From positions 1 through 64,000 of the forward strand of contig NZ_LZKU01000256.1 of assembly GCF_001672975.1 (NCBI RefSeq): 64,000 nt of DNA. Reading direction: 5' to 3'. Shown here piece after piece: positions 57,154 through 64,000 of this stretch (position 1 is the first letter of the stretch; the number at the start of each line of letters is the position of its first letter). This stretch comes from Mycobacterium sp. 1465703.0. Lineage in GTDB: Bacteria > Actinomycetota > Actinomycetes > Mycobacteriales > Mycobacteriaceae. Position numbers and translations under genes: made by a program. The notes beneath the pieces are model-generated. The model was not told where the DNA came from. It did no database searches and saw nothing but the letters and a program-made list of their open reading frames with translations.

Positions 57154-59174
57154 GACGCGTCCTTACTCGAATCGGCTGCCGCACTAGATTCCTCGGGCAC
57201 CAGCCGGGCCAGCACCTGATCCACCGTGACCTGATCACCAACGGAGACCAGCACCTCCACCTGTCCGGAAACCAGTGCGGCGAGCGAATGTTCCATTTTC
57301 ATCGCCTCGACGACGACGACCACGTCACCTTCGGAAACGTCGTCGCCCGAGGATGCCTGAACCGCGATCACGCTGCCGGGCATCGGACTGACGATCTCGG
57401 CCCGCTGCGCTCCCGCGGCGCGGTGGATTTTGTTCTCCTCGGCCTCGCGCAGGTGCCAGGTCCCTCGCTCGTCGGCGATCCACAGGTGCCGGTCGGCTTC
57501 GGCCCACCGGTACTCGCGGCGCAGACCGTCCAGCGTCACGGTCATCCGGCTACGCGCGACTTGAACTGCGGCGCATTGCGTTTCGCCCCCGCCGACCTGC
57601 ACGGTGGCCGCCTCGGGCAGCCCCCACACCGACACCGTCTCACTGCGCAGCGGGGTACGCATGTCGGTGCGCACCGGGGCCGGAGTGCCACCGACCCGCC
57701 ATCCGGTCGGCGCCGCCCAGGGACTGTCCGCGAAGCGGCGGGCCCGGAAAGCCAACGCCGATTGCCGATAGAGTCCGGCCGCCGCGAGCACGTCGTCCGG
57801 GGCCGGCAGCGGCGCGAAGTCCGCCACCCGCTCATCCAGCAGCGCGGTGTCCAGATCGCCGGCGCGCACCCGCTCGTCGGCGAGCAGGAACCGGAGGAAT
57901 TCGATGTTGGTCTGGACACCCAGGATGGCGGTTCGGCTCAGCGCCCGGTCGAGTTTGGCCAGCGCCTCGTCGCGGTCGGTTCCGTGGGCGATCACCTTGC
58001 TCAGCATCGGGTCGTAGTCGCTGCCGACCAGCGTGCCCGTCAGTAGCGAGGAGTCGACCCGCACTCCGTCACCGGAGGGCTCGGAAACCTGCAGCACCCG
58101 CCCGCCGGTCGGCAGGAATCCCCGCGCCGGGTCTTCGGCGTACACCCGGGCCTCGATCGCGTGCCCGCGCAGTTCGATGTCGTCCTGCGCGATCGTCAGC
58201 TTTTCGCCGGCGGCTACCCGCACCTGCCACTCGACGAGGTCCAGCCCGGTAACCGCTTCGGTGACCGGATGCTCAACCTGCAGACGGGTATTCATTTCCA
58301 TGAAGAAGAACTCATCCGGCCGGTCGGCCGAGACGATGAATTCGACGGTGCCCGCGCCGACATAGTCGACGCTGCGCGCGGTGTTGCAGGCGGCCGCCCC
58401 GATACGGGCCCGCGTCGCTTCATCGAGCAACGGCGACGGCGCCTCCTCGATGACCTTTTGATGGCGGCGCTGCAGGCTGCACTCGCGCTCGCCGAGGTGC
58501 ACGATGTTGCCGTGCGTGTCGGCGAGCACTTGCACCTCGATATGCCTGGGCCGCAGAACGAATCGTTCGATAAAAAGGGTGTCGTCGCCGAAGGACGAAG
58601 CGGCCTCGCGGCGCGCCCCCGCCAGTGCCTCGCGCAGCCTGGCCGGGTCTTCCACCAGGCGCATGCCCTTGCCGCCACCGCCTGCCGACGGCTTGATCAA
58701 CACCGGGTACCCGACCTCGTCTGCGGCGGTGGCCAATTCGTCGTCGCTCAGCCCGGGCTTGGCCACACCCGGCACCACCGGGACGTCGAAGGAGGCGACC
58801 GCGTTCTTGGCGGTGATCTTGTCGCCCATCACCTGTATCGCCTGTGCCGGCGGCCCCAGGAAGACCACCCCCGCCCGCTCGCAGGCGGAAGCGAAATCGG
58901 CGTTCTCGGACAGGAATCCGTATCCGGGGTGGATCGCTTGGGATCCGGTGCGCACGGCCGCCTCGACGACCTTGTCGATGTTCAGGTAGCTCTCGCGTGC
59001 CGCGGCGGGACCTAGCCGCACCGCTTCGTCGGCCTCCTGCACGTGCCGCGCACCCTCGTCGGGATCGCTGTAGACGGCGACCGAGCGGATGCCCAGCCGG
59101 CGCAAGGTTCGGATCACCCGCACCGCGATCTCGCCGCGGTTGGCCACTAATACGGTCTCGAACACTGCACTCAC
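57150..59174 (-). CDS. accA1: Biotin-dependent carboxylase alpha subunit AccA1 (3-methylcrotonyl-CoA carboxylase)
   Basis: 674 residues from GTG at 59174, overlapping the accD1 stop as GTGA; the longer frame to 59222 lies inside accD1. The N-terminal biotin carboxylase has GGGGKGMRLV (ATP loop) and MEMNTRLQVEHPVTEAVTG. The biotin carboxyl-carrier domain ends the protein, with Lys626 in EAMKMEH. With AccD1 it carboxylates 3-methylcrotonyl-CoA in leucine breakdown, as shown for the M. tuberculosis pair (Rv2501c-Rv2502c). Confidence 0.96.
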   Translation of the reverse strand: MSAVFETVLVANRGEIAVRVIRTLRRLGIRSVAVYSDPDEGARHVQEADEAVRLGPAAARESYLNIDKVVEAAVRTGSQAIHPGYGFLSENADFASACERAGVVFLGPPAQAIQVMGDKITAKNAVASFDVPVVPGVAKPGLSDDELATAADEVGYPVLIKPSAGGGGKGMRLVEDPARLREALAGARREAASSFGDDTLFIERFVLRPRHIEVQVLADTHGNIVHLGERECSLQRRHQKVIEEAPSPLLDEATRARIGAAACNTARSVDYVGAGTVEFIVSADRPDEFFFMEMNTRLQVEHPVTEAVTGLDLVEWQVRVAAGEKLTIAQDDIELRGHAIEARVYAEDPARGFLPTGGRVLQVSEPSGDGVRVDSSLLTGTLVGSDYDPMLSKVIAHGTDRDEALAKLDRALSRTAILGVQTNIEFLRFLLADERVRAGDLDTALLDERVADFAPLPAPDDVLAAAGLYRQSALAFRARRFADSPWAAPTGWRVGGTPAPVRTDMRTPLRSETVSVWGLPEAATVQVGGGETQCAAVQVARSRMTVTLDGLRREYRWAEADRHLWIADERGTWHLREAEENKIHRAAGAQRAEIVSPMPGSVIAVQASSGDDVSEGDVVVVVEAMKMEHSLAALVSGQVEVLVSVGDQVTVDQVLARLVPEESSAAADSSKDAS

Positions 59175-60769
59175 ATCCGGAAGACGCCGTAGGAGACGGG
59201 TTCCAGCGGCGCCTGGGCGCACACCGAAAGAGCAAGCCCGACAAATGTTCTGGTGTCAGCTGGATCGATGATGCCGTCGTCCCAGAGACGAGCCGTGGAG
59301 TAGTAGGGGTTGCCCTGAGTCTCGTACTGTTCGCGGATCGGCGCCTTGAATGCCTCTTCCTCCTCGGGCGACCACGGTTTGCCCGCACCGGCGAGTTGCT
59401 CGCCGCGCACGGTGGCGAGCACCGATGCGGCCTGTTCGCCGCCCATCACCGAGATACGCGCGTTGGGCCACATCCACAGGAAGCGCGGCGAGTAGGCCCG
59501 GCCGCACATCGAATAGTTGCCCGCGCCGTAGGATCCGCCGATCACGACGGTCAGCTTGGGCACCCGGGCGCAGGCGACGGCGGTGACCATTTTGGCGCCG
59601 TGCTTGGCGATGCCACCGGCCTCGTAGTCACGGCCGACCATGAAGCCGGCGATATTCTGCAAGAACAGCAGCGGGATCTTGCGCTTGTCGCACAGCTCGA
59701 TGAAATGTGCACCCTTCAAAGCGGATTCACTGAAAAGCACGCCGTTGTTGGCCACGATGCCGACCGGATGGCCGTGAATATGGGCGAAAGCGGTCACCAG
59801 CGTTTTGCCGTAGTTGGCCTTGAATTCGCTGACTTCGCCGCCGTCCACCAGCCGCAGAATGACCTCGTGCACGTCATAGGGCACCCGCGGGTCGGGCGGC
59901 ACCACGTCATAAAGCTCGGCCTGTGCGCAGGTGGGCGGCAACGGGGATCGGACGTCCCACGGGCTGGGCTGACGCGGACCGAAGGTGGCCGCGATCGCGC
60001 GGACGATCCGCAAGGCGTGTTCGTCGTCGTCGGCGAGATGGTCGGTGACACCGGAGATCCGGGAGTGCAGGTCGCCGCCGCCGAGGTCTTCGGCCGACAC
60101 GATCTCGCCGGTCGCCGCCTTGACCAAGGGCGGGCCACCCAGAAAGATGGTGCCCTGCTCGCGGACGATGACGGCCTCATCGCTCATCGCTGGCACGTAG
60201 GCGCCGCCCGCAGTGCACGACCCCAGCACCGCGGCCACTTGCGGAATTTCCTTGGCGCTCATGGTCGCCTGGTTGTAGAAGATGCGGCCGAAATGGTCAC
60301 GGTCGGGGAAGACTTCGTCTTGCCGCGGCAAGAAGGCGCCCCCGGAGTCCACCAGGTAGATGCACGGCAGCCGATTCTGCAGCGCCACCTCTTGGGCGCG
60401 CAGGTGCTTTTTCACCGTCATCGGGTAATAGGTGCCGCCCTTGACGGTCGCGTCGTTGGCGACGATCACGCACTCGCGCTCCGACACCCGGCCGACGCCG
60501 GTGATGATCCCGGCTCCCGGCGACTCGTCGTCGTACATGCCGTTGGCGGCCAGCGGTGAGAGCTCCAAAAACGGACTACCCGGGTCCAGTAGCCGGTCCA
60601 CCCGTTCGCGCGGCAACAACTTGCCGCGGCTGACGTGGCGTTCGCGCGCGCGCTCGTTGCCGCCCAGCGCCGCCGACGCCAGCTTGGCGTTCAACTCGCC
60701 GACCAGCCGGCGGTGTTCGTCGGCGAACGACGCCTCGGCCTTCGCGGGCGAGGTCATCACCTTGTCCAT
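59171..60769 (-). CDS. accD1: Acyl-CoA carboxylase beta subunit AccD1 (carboxyltransferase)
   Basis: 532 residues from ATG at 60769 (AGGAGG 11 nt upstream). Starts further 5' (to 60856) would run through the predicted promoter and operator and are rejected. The carboxyltransferase fold shows ARERHVSRGKLLPRERVDRL, YLVDSGGAFLP, VLGSCTAGGAYVPAMSDE and GGSYGAGNYSMCGRAYSPRF (oxyanion Gly-rich turns). It is the first gene of the leucine operon, with a likely BkaR operator over its transcription start. It corresponds to Rv2502c. Confidence 0.95.
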   Translation of the reverse strand: MDKVMTSPAKAEASFADEHRRLVGELNAKLASAALGGNERARERHVSRGKLLPRERVDRLLDPGSPFLELSPLAANGMYDDESPGAGIITGVGRVSERECVIVANDATVKGGTYYPMTVKKHLRAQEVALQNRLPCIYLVDSGGAFLPRQDEVFPDRDHFGRIFYNQATMSAKEIPQVAAVLGSCTAGGAYVPAMSDEAVIVREQGTIFLGGPPLVKAATGEIVSAEDLGGGDLHSRISGVTDHLADDDEHALRIVRAIAATFGPRQPSPWDVRSPLPPTCAQAELYDVVPPDPRVPYDVHEVILRLVDGGEVSEFKANYGKTLVTAFAHIHGHPVGIVANNGVLFSESALKGAHFIELCDKRKIPLLFLQNIAGFMVGRDYEAGGIAKHGAKMVTAVACARVPKLTVVIGGSYGAGNYSMCGRAYSPRFLWMWPNARISVMGGEQAASVLATVRGEQLAGAGKPWSPEEEEAFKAPIREQYETQGNPYYSTARLWDDGIIDPADTRTFVGLALSVCAQAPLEPVSYGVFRM

Positions 60770-60807
60770 CGCCGCAGCAGCCTCCTTGCCGTCGTGCGGT
60801 CCGGGTT

Positions 60808-60867
60808 TTGAGTTAATGCTCATTAACTCAAGGGGTGAGAATACCACCGGGCGCACCGTTGCGTCCA
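60808..60867 (-). promoter_or_regulatory. accD1 operon promoter with BkaR operator O1
   Basis: On minus, a -35-like TGGACG (60867-60862), an 18-bp spacer and a -10 TATTCT (60843-60838) lead into a perfect palindrome. The 11-bp arms TTGAGTTAATG/CATTAACTCAA around CT occupy 60808-60831. The palindrome would cover the transcription start, as expected for a repressor site. It shares its 20-bp core with O2. Confidence 0.75.
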
Positions 60868-60881
60868 GGGATACCCGAACT

Positions 60882-60911
60882 GAGTTAATTGCGAATAACT
60901 CGTGCTAGGTT
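60882..60911 (+). promoter_or_regulatory. BkaR operator O2 and bkaR promoter
   Basis: An imperfect palindrome, GAGTTAATTGCGAATAACTC (60882-60901), matches O1 at 15 of 20 positions. It lies directly before a TAGGTT -10-like hexamer (60906-60911), about 30 bp upstream of the bkaR ATG. This suggests autorepression. Confidence 0.68.
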
Positions 60912-60940
60912 AGGACGATCACCGAGCCGGAGGTTTCGTT

Positions 60941-61597
60941 ATGGCCGTGTCCGCCTCCGAGGGTCAGGCCGGTCCCGTCGACACCCCAAATCGCCGGAGC
61001 CAGTTGAAGTCCGACCGCCGCTTACAGCTGCTGTCGGCCGCTGAGCGGCTGTTCGCCGAACGGGGATTCCTGGCCGTGCGGCTGGAAGACATCGGTGCAG
61101 CGGCGGGTGTCAGCGGTCCGGCCATCTACCGGCACTTCCCCAACAAAGAGTCACTACTGGTCGAATTGCTGGTGGGGATCAGCACCCGGCTGCTCGCCGG
61201 CGCCCGGCAGGTGCAGACGGCAAGCTCGGATGCGGCCACCGCGCTGGACGGGCTGATCGACTTCCATCTGGACTTCGTGTTGAACGAACCCGACCTGATC
61301 CGCATCCAAGATCGTGACCTGGCGTACTTGCCGGAGGCCGCCGAAAAGCAGGTGCGCAGATCGCAGCGCCAATACGTCGAGGTCTGGGTGGGAGTGCTGC
61401 GGCAGCTGAACCCCGAACTGGCCGAGGCCGATGCCCGGCTCGCCGCGCACGCCGTGTTCGGTCTGCTGAATTCGACGCCGCACAGCATGAAGTCCCCCGA
61501 CGCCTCACGCAGCAAGACGGTCCGCGCGGCGCGGTCGCGGACGGTGCTGCGGGCGATGACGGTCGCGGCCCTCGCGGCGGTTAACCAGTACCCCTGA
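60941..61597 (+). CDS. bkaR: TetR-family repressor of branched-chain keto-acid catabolism
   Basis: 218-residue TetR regulator. The N-terminal helix-turn-helix (QLLSAAERLFAERGFLAVRL, then AAGVSGPAIYRHFPNKE) spans about 30-72. The C-terminal ligand domain follows. ATG at 60941 has GGAGG 7 nt upstream. It is the counterpart of Rv2506, described as BkaR, a repressor of the adjacent branched-chain keto-acid operon. Two similar palindromes in the 171-bp divergent region are its likely sites. The inducer is probably a CoA or keto-acid intermediate; this is inference. Confidence 0.92.
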   Translation: MAVSASEGQAGPVDTPNRRSQLKSDRRLQLLSAAERLFAERGFLAVRLEDIGAAAGVSGPAIYRHFPNKESLLVELLVGISTRLLAGARQVQTASSDAATALDGLIDFHLDFVLNEPDLIRIQDRDLAYLPEAAEKQVRRSQRQYVEVWVGVLRQLNPELAEADARLAAHAVFGLLNSTPHSMKSPDASRSKTVRAARSRTVLRAMTVAALAAVNQYP

Positions 61598-61666
61598 GCT
61601 GCCCGTCGTAAGGTGAGTCAGGGATTTAACAACGAGTCCAGGTACCCTGCAAGCCATGAGGTGGAC

Positions 61667-62443
61667 ATGAACGATTCACGTCCCACCGAGCGGTTTAGTA
61701 CGTCGCAGCCGGGGCAGCAGCAGCCGAGGTATTCGCCGTCCGCTGATCCCGCCTACGCCGACCAGACGCCCTACGCGCCGCGCTACGGCGGAACGACATC
61801 GCCCTGGGCGCCCACGGCAAACGAGACGAGTACGACAAAGCCGCTGCCGGCGTACTGGCAGCAGGATGTTCCTCCGTCGGGCGAGCTGCCGTCGCAGGGG
61901 ATGGCTCCCCCACCGCCGGGTGGCTCGAAATCGCCGCGATGGTTGTGGATCGGCGCCGGCGCAGCGGTACTGCTGGTCGTCGCCTTGGTGATCGCGCTGG
62001 TGCTCGCGAACGACGCGATCAAGACTCAGACCGCCGTCCCGCCGTTGCCTGCGATGCCGGAGCCGAGTCCGGAGACCCCGACGACGACGTCGCCGCATCG
62101 ATCGCCGTCACTCATCCCGGCCCCGATACCGCCGACCAGCGGCCTCGAACCGCCCACCGAGACGACCAGCCCGGCGGCAATGCAGACCGTCGTCTACACC
62201 GTCTCGGGTGAAGGCCGCGCGATCAGCATCATGTATATCGACACCGGCGGCCTGGTCCAGACCGAATTCAACGTCGCGCTGCCCTGGAGCAAAGAGGTCA
62301 GCCTGTTGAAGTCGGGTGGGCACTCGGCCAATGTCACGATCGTCAACATCGGTCATCCCGTGACCTGCACGCTCACCATCGACGGGGTTCAGGTCAGCAA
62401 ACGCGTCGGCGGCGGCCTGACGATATGCGACGCCCGCGGCTAA
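61667..62443 (+). CDS. Proline-rich single-span membrane protein with MmpS-like C-terminal domain (Rv2507-type)
   Basis: 258 residues from ATG at 61667 (GAGGTGG just upstream); the frame extends 18 codons 5' without a better site. The cytoplasmic N-terminus is Pro/Gln/Ser-rich (QPGQQQPRYSPSADPAYAD). One membrane helix lies at 92-114 (LWIGAGAAVLLVVALVIALVLA). The extracellular part has a Pro/Thr-rich linker and then, from about 178, a beta-rich domain (VVYTVSGEGRAISIMYIDTG, FNVALPWSKEV) that resembles the MmpS fold. Role unknown; MmpS partners of MmpL transporters suggest an envelope function. Confidence 0.85.
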   Translation: MNDSRPTERFSTSQPGQQQPRYSPSADPAYADQTPYAPRYGGTTSPWAPTANETSTTKPLPAYWQQDVPPSGELPSQGMAPPPPGGSKSPRWLWIGAGAAVLLVVALVIALVLANDAIKTQTAVPPLPAMPEPSPETPTTTSPHRSPSLIPAPIPPTSGLEPPTETTSPAAMQTVVYTVSGEGRAISIMYIDTGGLVQTEFNVALPWSKEVSLLKSGGHSANVTIVNIGHPVTCTLTIDGVQVSKRVGGGLTICDARG

Positions 62444-62455
62444 GTCGTCAGCGCG

Positions 62456-63808
62456 CTACGAAGGCTCGGGCGCGGGTTCGGTTACCGCTCCGCCGCGCAG
62501 CGGAACTCGGACCACCAGCATGGCCACCAGCCCGGCGATCAACACCAGCGAGATCCCGCCCAGGCCGGCCCGCACAGCGCCGAAGACGTCGACGAATACC
62601 GAGAACAGCCACGGCGCCACGAAAGCCACGGCTCGTCCGGTCATCGTGTAGAGGCCGAACGCGACCCCTTCCCTGCCGTTCTTGGCCATCTGCAGCAGCA
62701 ATGCCCGCGACGACGACTGCGACGGCCCGATGAACATGCACAGCAGCAGCCCGCACACCCAAAAGGCCACCGGCCCGGACAACACCATCAAGGTCAGTCC
62801 CAGCACGACGATCGCGAACAGTGACGCCACGATGACGGGCTTGGATCCGATGCGATGGTCGACAAACCCGCCCAGCACCGCGCCCACCGCGGCGACCACA
62901 CTGGCCGCCACCCCGAAGATCAGCACGTTGGCCTGCGAGATGCCGTAGACGTTGACACCGAGCACCGCGCCGAACGCAAATATCGCCGCCAGCCCATCCC
63001 GGAACAGCGCACTGGCGAACAGGAAATACACCAGGTTGCGGTCACGCCGCCATTCGGCGGTGATTTCCGTCCACAGTTTGCGATAACCACCCAGCATGCT
63101 GGTCGGCCGATACACCTCTGACGACTCGGTCAGCCGCTGTGCGACGAACAGCAAGGGCAGCGCCAGCACCGCAAACCAGATCGCTGCCACCACCATCGCC
63201 TCACGCACATAGAGGCCGTCCTGCAAGGGAACTCGCAGCAGCCCGCGTGTCGCGTTGGGCCCGCTGCCCGATCCGGAAATGAACCCGGTGTAGATCACCA
63301 GCAACAGCAGAACGCTTCCCAGATAACCGGCTGCCCAGCCGAGTCCGGAGATCCGGCCGGCCGTCTGCGGCGTCGAGAGCTGACGCAGCATGGCGTTGTA
63401 CGGGACGCTGGCCAGGTCGCCGCAGGCGGCGGTCGCCCCCAGCAGCACCAGCCCGGCCCACAGGTAGCCGGGGCTATCGCGGATGAAGAACATCAGGCAG
63501 GTCAGCGTCACCGCTGCGGCGGTCAGCACGCTCAGCGCCACCCGCCTGCGATGCGGTGACTCCACCCACACCCCGACGGCGGGCGCGAGCACCGCGACGG
63601 TCAGCCCGGCGACCGCCGCCGCCCGGCCCAACCAGCTCGCCGGTGTGGTCGCGCCGGGTATGCCCACCCCAACGCTGCTGGTCAGGTAGACGGCGAAGAC
63701 GAACGTCGCCACGATCGCGTTCAGTCCGGTCGAGCCGCAGTCCCAGAGCGCCCACGCCAGCACGCGCGAACGCACCGGCGTGGCGGAAGTCGACTCCGGC
63801 TGGCTCAT
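62456..63808 (-). CDS. MFS transporter (UMF1/Atg22-like, Rv2508c-type)
   Basis: 450 residues from ATG at 63808, with about 12 membrane helices. RVLAWALWDCGSTGLNAIVA at the N-terminus is the W-D-x-G-x-S/T-AF-type signature of the UMF1 branch. ISGLGWAAGYLGSVLLLLVI and GSKPVIVASLFAIVVLG are typical segments. The substrate is unknown. It is divergent from cmrA (about 70 bp apart) and convergent with the MmpS-like gene (12 bp apart). It is the counterpart of Rv2508c. Confidence 0.92.
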   Translation of the reverse strand: MSQPESTSATPVRSRVLAWALWDCGSTGLNAIVATFVFAVYLTSSVGVGIPGATTPASWLGRAAAVAGLTVAVLAPAVGVWVESPHRRRVALSVLTAAAVTLTCLMFFIRDSPGYLWAGLVLLGATAACGDLASVPYNAMLRQLSTPQTAGRISGLGWAAGYLGSVLLLLVIYTGFISGSGSGPNATRGLLRVPLQDGLYVREAMVVAAIWFAVLALPLLFVAQRLTESSEVYRPTSMLGGYRKLWTEITAEWRRDRNLVYFLFASALFRDGLAAIFAFGAVLGVNVYGISQANVLIFGVAASVVAAVGAVLGGFVDHRIGSKPVIVASLFAIVVLGLTLMVLSGPVAFWVCGLLLCMFIGPSQSSSRALLLQMAKNGREGVAFGLYTMTGRAVAFVAPWLFSVFVDVFGAVRAGLGGISLVLIAGLVAMLVVRVPLRGGAVTEPAPEPS

Positions 63809-63876
63809 GCCCGGCACTCTATAGGCGCCCGCGATCGGCTGCGGGCCGTGCTTCACCGGCTGTCTACGATTGGCGC

Positions 63877-64000
63877 ATGCCGATACCCGCTCCAAGCCCC
63901 GAGGCGCGCGCCGTTGTCACCGGAGCTTCGCAGAACATCGGTGAAGCGCTCGCCACCGAACTCGCCGCACGCGGACACAACCTGATCATCACCGCCCGCC
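63877..64000 (+). CDS. cmrA: Short-chain dehydrogenase, N-terminal fragment (probable mycolate reductase CmrA, cut by window edge)
   Basis: The frame opens at ATG 63877 and runs off the right edge after 41 codons. VVTGASQNIGEALATELAARG is the SDR TGxxxGxG cofactor loop (TGASQNIG). Position next to the Rv2508c-type MFS gene matches Rv2509/CmrA, which reduces the 3-oxo group of newly condensed mycolates. The catalytic Ser-Tyr-Lys lie outside the window, so the identity rests on synteny plus the N-terminal motif. Confidence 0.85.
   Translation, partial: MPIPAPSPEARAVVTGASQNIGEALATELAARGHNLIITAR

Noticed and set aside
1..64000. CRISPR arrays, insertion sequences, prophage or toxin-antitoxin modules
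   Set aside because: No regular repeat-spacer array, transposase, integrase or recognisable toxin/antitoxin sequence was seen on either strand.

Overview
This window is chromosomal DNA from a Mycobacterium species. Coding GC is high, GTG and TTG starts are common, and the genes are typical of the genus: an RpfE resuscitation factor, actinobacterial ClpP1/ClpP2, a 180-kDa-type NAD-glutamate dehydrogenase, AccA1/AccD1, EttA and the mycolate reductase CmrA. Gene order follows the M. tuberculosis Rv2447c-Rv2509 segment as I remember it. The jefA-type and Rv2456c MFS genes, the Rv2487c-Rv2494 block and scoAB/fadD35 are absent, and several genes unknown at this locus in M. tuberculosis are present. 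It therefore looks like a non-tuberculous mycobacterium; I cannot name the species.

Layout. 0-6.2 kb: folC (cut by the left edge), valS, a lectin-LysM gene, a DUF937 gene and an Rv2449c-type oxidoreductase, all on minus. 6.2-13.3 kb: rpfE with a proline repeat and a long leader, mobA, the korAB 2-oxoglutarate:ferredoxin oxidoreductase, and clpX. 13.6-17.5 kb: mmuM (+) converges on clpP2-clpP1, then tig and tRNA-Pro. 17.6-28.8 kb: tRNA-Gly and lipP (+), a small secreted protein, nei-rpiB-Rv2466c-like (-), pepN (+), an oxidase accessory pair and an HNH nuclease (-), then glbO-aglA and an FAD protein (+). 28.8-46.3 kb is one long minus-strand series: an Rv2474c-like gene, thioesterase, gdh, ettA, ssbB, ctaG/copD, plsB2, plsC, WS/DGAT and lipQ. 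46.5-50.3 kb, next to tRNA-Arg(TCT), is an accessory patch with small AT-richer ORFs, a cutinase, a DJ-1/PfpI protein and an orphan gene. 50.3-60.9 kb: echA14 (+) and then the leucine/branched-chain keto-acid operon bkaR | accD1-accA1-fadE19-maoC-citE-bkdABC. 61-64 kb: an MmpS-like membrane protein, an MFS transporter and the 5' end of cmrA.

Functional themes. (1) Leucine breakdown is almost complete: BkdABC makes isovaleryl-CoA, FadE19 oxidises it, AccA1/AccD1 carboxylate 3-methylcrotonyl-CoA, the MaoC protein hydrates, and the CitE-type lyase cleaves. Two matching palindromes between accD1 and the TetR gene bkaR look like its operators. The acetoacetate-using ScoAB, expected beside accD1, is missing. 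(2) Proteostasis: clpX, clpP1P2 (with a ClgR-like site) and tig cluster together. (3) Phospholipid and neutral-lipid synthesis: plsB2, plsC and a WS/DGAT enzyme overlap by 4 bp or sit close together.

Points most worth a second look: CPWA in place of the CPWC redox motif in the Rv2466c-like protein; a Cys-to-Ser change in the Nei zinc finger; loss of both catalytic glutamates in EchA14; an 18-codon ORF that bridges korA and korB by overlaps at both ends; a 60-bp palindromic element that forms the end of mmuM; and the tRNA-Arg-adjacent patch.
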